Shown: piece after piece, positions 61,051 to 64,000 of the stretch
Layout: each line of letters starts with the position of its first letter
Position numbering within the stretch: position 1 is the stretch's first letter
Assembly: GCA_965153455.1 (NCBI GenBank)
Contig: OZ234502.1
Location: 10,323,495 to 10,387,494 of the forward strand
Reading direction: 5' to 3'
From: Sphagnum compactum
Lineage: Eukaryota > Bryophyta > Sphagnopsida > Sphagnales
Length of the DNA stretch: 64,000 nucleotides
The notes under the pieces: generated by a model
What the model was told of the DNA's origin: nothing
The model's database searches: none
The model's input: only the letters and a program-made list of their open reading frames with translations
Made by a program: the position numbers and the translations under genes

Positions 61051-64000
61051 GCCACTTGGGGAGTGAGAAAATAAAAAATAAAATGAAGACCAAGCTTTTG
61101 CATTCACAAAAACTTACCACCTTTGGAAGTGAATTGAAGCAAATTTTTTTTGAAAGATTAAATTAAAGAGCTAACCACCTTTGGATATGAAAAAAAACAT
61201 TTTGCTGTTTCAGCCTGAACTGCATTTAATTAGTTGCACCTAAATATAGGTAGTGCTTGCTTGATCACTTCCCTACCAAAGTTTTCATTGAGACTTGGAG
61301 GCACAAAACTTTGTAATTACCTAGTGTGTGTTGGAGGAGGGTATTGATGAAATTGTTACCTTAAAATAAAACAGTCCATCTATGCTCAATTTAAATGAGG
61401 CAAGTAATGTTATTTGTGAGTACACTTCAAACAATAGTTTATTGATAAGTCTTAACCGAACTAAAATCCAATAATCAAGCCATAAAGAATTGCTGATAAC
61501 CAAACTAGAAATTATCCAGTGACCCGTATATCTCACAAATTCATGATCAAATAGTTTTGGACCAAATTTGGCATAAAATGTCCAACACCTACTTCTTCAT
61601 CTAATCCTCTTTGTAGGTCCAAGATACATGGGAGGAGAAAGTAAATGGGACCCCTTGAAAATTGTCCCAGAATGGCTCAATAGGCATCATTGAAGGGTAA
61701 AAGGATTTGCCTAACCAGAGGAACTGAGATATACTACCCACCTTACTACCTAAATCTACAATTAACATGACTTTGTTGTACAATATTCATAGCCACCATT
61801 ACAGAATCCAGATCTTCAATATCTATCTATGAAGGAAGGTAGCGTGTTTTGTTTTGTACTTATGAGATCACGTTCTTGGTCTCTTTGGAAAGCTCTCGAG
61901 GAGGAGGGGTGCATGGGCTTGGTTTCATGGCATTTGGACTTGCGGTGTAAAAGTTCTTGAATATTTAAATGATTTCTTCACTGAAAATTAAATTGAATTG
62001 TAGCTGAAAATTTCGAAGGAATTGGAATGTGCCTTTGGTGTCGTTGGAAAGATCTTGATAGAGCAAGATTTAATGGAATTTATTTGGTAAGATTTGGATT
62101 CAGAATGTGAGAGATAATGATTTTTTAAGTGATTTCTGCCGCTGAAAATTCAAATAAATTCCCAAAAACCAGGTTTTTGGAAGGAAAAATCAGTTGAGGA
62201 TGTGGTAACACTTGGGCCAACAGCACAGGTTACACTAGTCTAACATATGATGAAGGATATTTGGGTAGTTTTCTAACAAAACAGAATATCATTTGAAATA
62301 ACTAGGACTTATGAGGGTTGCATTTTGTTATGTTTCAATTGGGAAACATGTTGAACATAATGGCTAAGCAAATCCATCAAAAGATGTTATTGACTACATA
62401 TGACTGACATCAAAGGATTTATTATTTAAGTTCAAGACCTATTGCCTGTGCATCAATTTACAGCCACAAGCAAAAGCAAAATGGCCAAAAGTTCTTTGAA
62501 ATTTCTTCTTTTGATTTGGCAAATTTGCCATTTCTTGTGTTCTTTTGACATGTAAGATTACAATGATCCTTTTTCCTCTCGAGAAAATCATTTTGTGACA
62601 AAATAACAAAAGCTGGGATCTCTTAAAAAAATGATGCCTCTTCTTGACCAACAAGTAAAATCTTGACCATTCAAGTACCATGCCTATGATGATGTTTGCT
62701 CAAATCAATTAAGGGCCAGTCCAATATGAATTGAAGGAGAATTCTAACAAACTATGGATGCCAGATAAATGTGGAATTGATACATGGCAGAATGTAATGG
62801 ATACTTTGGTCCACATGGAAAATATTTCTCTACCAAAAAACTTGGATTTGTGTATGGGTACTACCTCCATTTTTGGATACCAGCAAGTTCAAATGATGGC
62901 TAAATGATCTCACAAGGTCTCCAGCAGCAAGACTCCCGATAGACTCCCATCTCTAATAATCATGCTTTTAACAAGTCTGCATAAGTTGTTGTGCTTGGTG
63001 TCACATGCTGTTGTCATGAAGGAACTACGTGCAGGGTGAGAGAAACTCAAAGCAAGCTTTCTGATTGCAAAAGAGAGAAACTCAAGGCAAGTTTACTTCA
63101 AGATCATTCTCATCCAAAAAGAAGTTCATGACTACACTCTGTTTGCGCACTTGAACCATGAAATTGCATTGGAAAAAAATGTACTGAATGCTCTTCTCAA
63201 GAGCTATTTGGTACAGAGACAATGTAGAGTTGTCACATAATACCTTATTCTCTGGGTCATGATCTCATCTGATATCTCCACTTTTTTCTTCTTTCTTGGC
63301 CTCAATTACAACCTTGACCTGCATACACGATTGTTCAGAATACATAACCCATTCACTGGTTGCAGCTCATAGTTCCACAGTAAGTACTGAGCTACAATAT
63401 ATGATGAGGGGCATCAGCCTCAAGAGCCTGGTGAGCTTCATGAGGACATGGTGATAAAATTCTCAAGACCCTTTGTGAACTATGTGCTTCCCTGTAACAT
63501 GCTCTGGTCAAAAAACATGAAGATCTAGAGAGTGGAATTTCACACGCTTTCCTGAAGAACCAAACAAGTTTCACATGGTCTCAAGAAACTGGTTTCCGTC
63601 TGCAATGGAGACAGATTTCTCACTTGACAAGTGTTTTGAGTGAACAGAAGCTCAGTCATGTACTGCCTTTCCTTGTTGAGGAGATGGATTCTTGCTTAGG
63701 AAGGACAATTCTTGCTCACCTTGAGCACAATCTCTTTCCACATGAAACAGATATTTCCCAATGACCTTTCAGGCTGTCTTGGCGAATGTTACTTGTAATG
63801 GCCTTGAAATGGAAGTCACATAGGAAGTCACATACCTGCTCATGTGAAACAAAGGCCAAGTGCCAGGACTGGGACAATCTCAAACAATATCTCACTGCTT
63901 CAGGAGCATCTTTTAGAGCAGCAGCAACTTACATATGTGGAAACCTGCAGCTCAGTGATAGAGACAAAAATGAGAAAAGCAGCATTTGCTTCTTAGAACT
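61051..64000. other. Right-end intergenic DNA, no gene assigned
   Basis: 61.05-62.5 kb is AT-rich. From about 62.7 kb composition becomes more genic, like the flanks of the other genes here, so this may be the 3' or intron portion of a gene continuing past the window. No exon could be confirmed: the frame at 63392-63574 (minus) has no domain signature. Confidence 0.4.

Overview
This window is nuclear DNA from a land plant. It is AT-rich, with scattered plant-type genes whose short exons are separated by GT-AG introns. It also carries plant transposon remnants (CACTA, pogo-like, LINE) and telo-box motifs (AAACCCTAA) near several gene starts. Six protein genes sit in 64 kb with compact introns (most under 700 bp). 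Together with a pogo/CENP-B-type transposase relic, this makes a bryophyte or other seed-free plant my best guess. That is inference; the sequence alone does not fix the species.

Layout. 1-10.6 kb is AT-rich, gene-free DNA with a 192-bp MITE (1618-1809) and a 1.05-kb CACTA element (7542-8588). A CWC21/SRRM2-type splicing factor (+, 10924-11962) faces an F-box/SKIP8-like gene (-, 16274-18842). N-carbamoylputrescine amidohydrolase (-, 21244-24343, nine exons) follows. 24.8-34 kb is repeat-derived: a dead pogo-like transposase (26.67-27.90 kb), a 49-bp tandem array, and a decayed relative of the CACTA element in CCTA-rich DNA. A minisatellite (34.7-35.1 kb) precedes an Agenet-Agenet-ENT chromatin protein (+, 36078-37804). 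After another AT-rich block (39-44.2 kb, with a 152-bp CACTA-type MITE) comes an eleven-exon ATG27/MRH-type single-pass membrane protein (+, 45157-49180). It converges on a twelve-exon EXO70A-type exocyst subunit (-, 51837-56977). The right end holds a second copy of the 192-bp MITE family and a degraded L1-type LINE (-, 59.1-61.05 kb).

The genes do not form an operon or pathway cluster. They are housekeeping genes: splicing, ubiquitin ligation, polyamine synthesis, chromatin reading, Golgi/endosome traffic and exocytosis. All exon joins below were built by reading splice sites and keeping frame and family similarity; every join is in phase and each gene has an intact reading frame.

The recurring oddity is local tandem duplication in gene flanks and introns: the CWC21 intron, SKIP8 3' side, Agenet-ENT promoter and leader, and the ATG27-EXO70 intergenic region. 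The most interesting case is the duplicated splice-acceptor/exon segment in CWC21, which could act as a frame-breaking cassette exon in a splicing-factor gene. A GC-AG intron in the amidohydrolase gene and a shared GATAACCGG-type motif upstream of three genes also deserve checking. I found no clearly new biological system.
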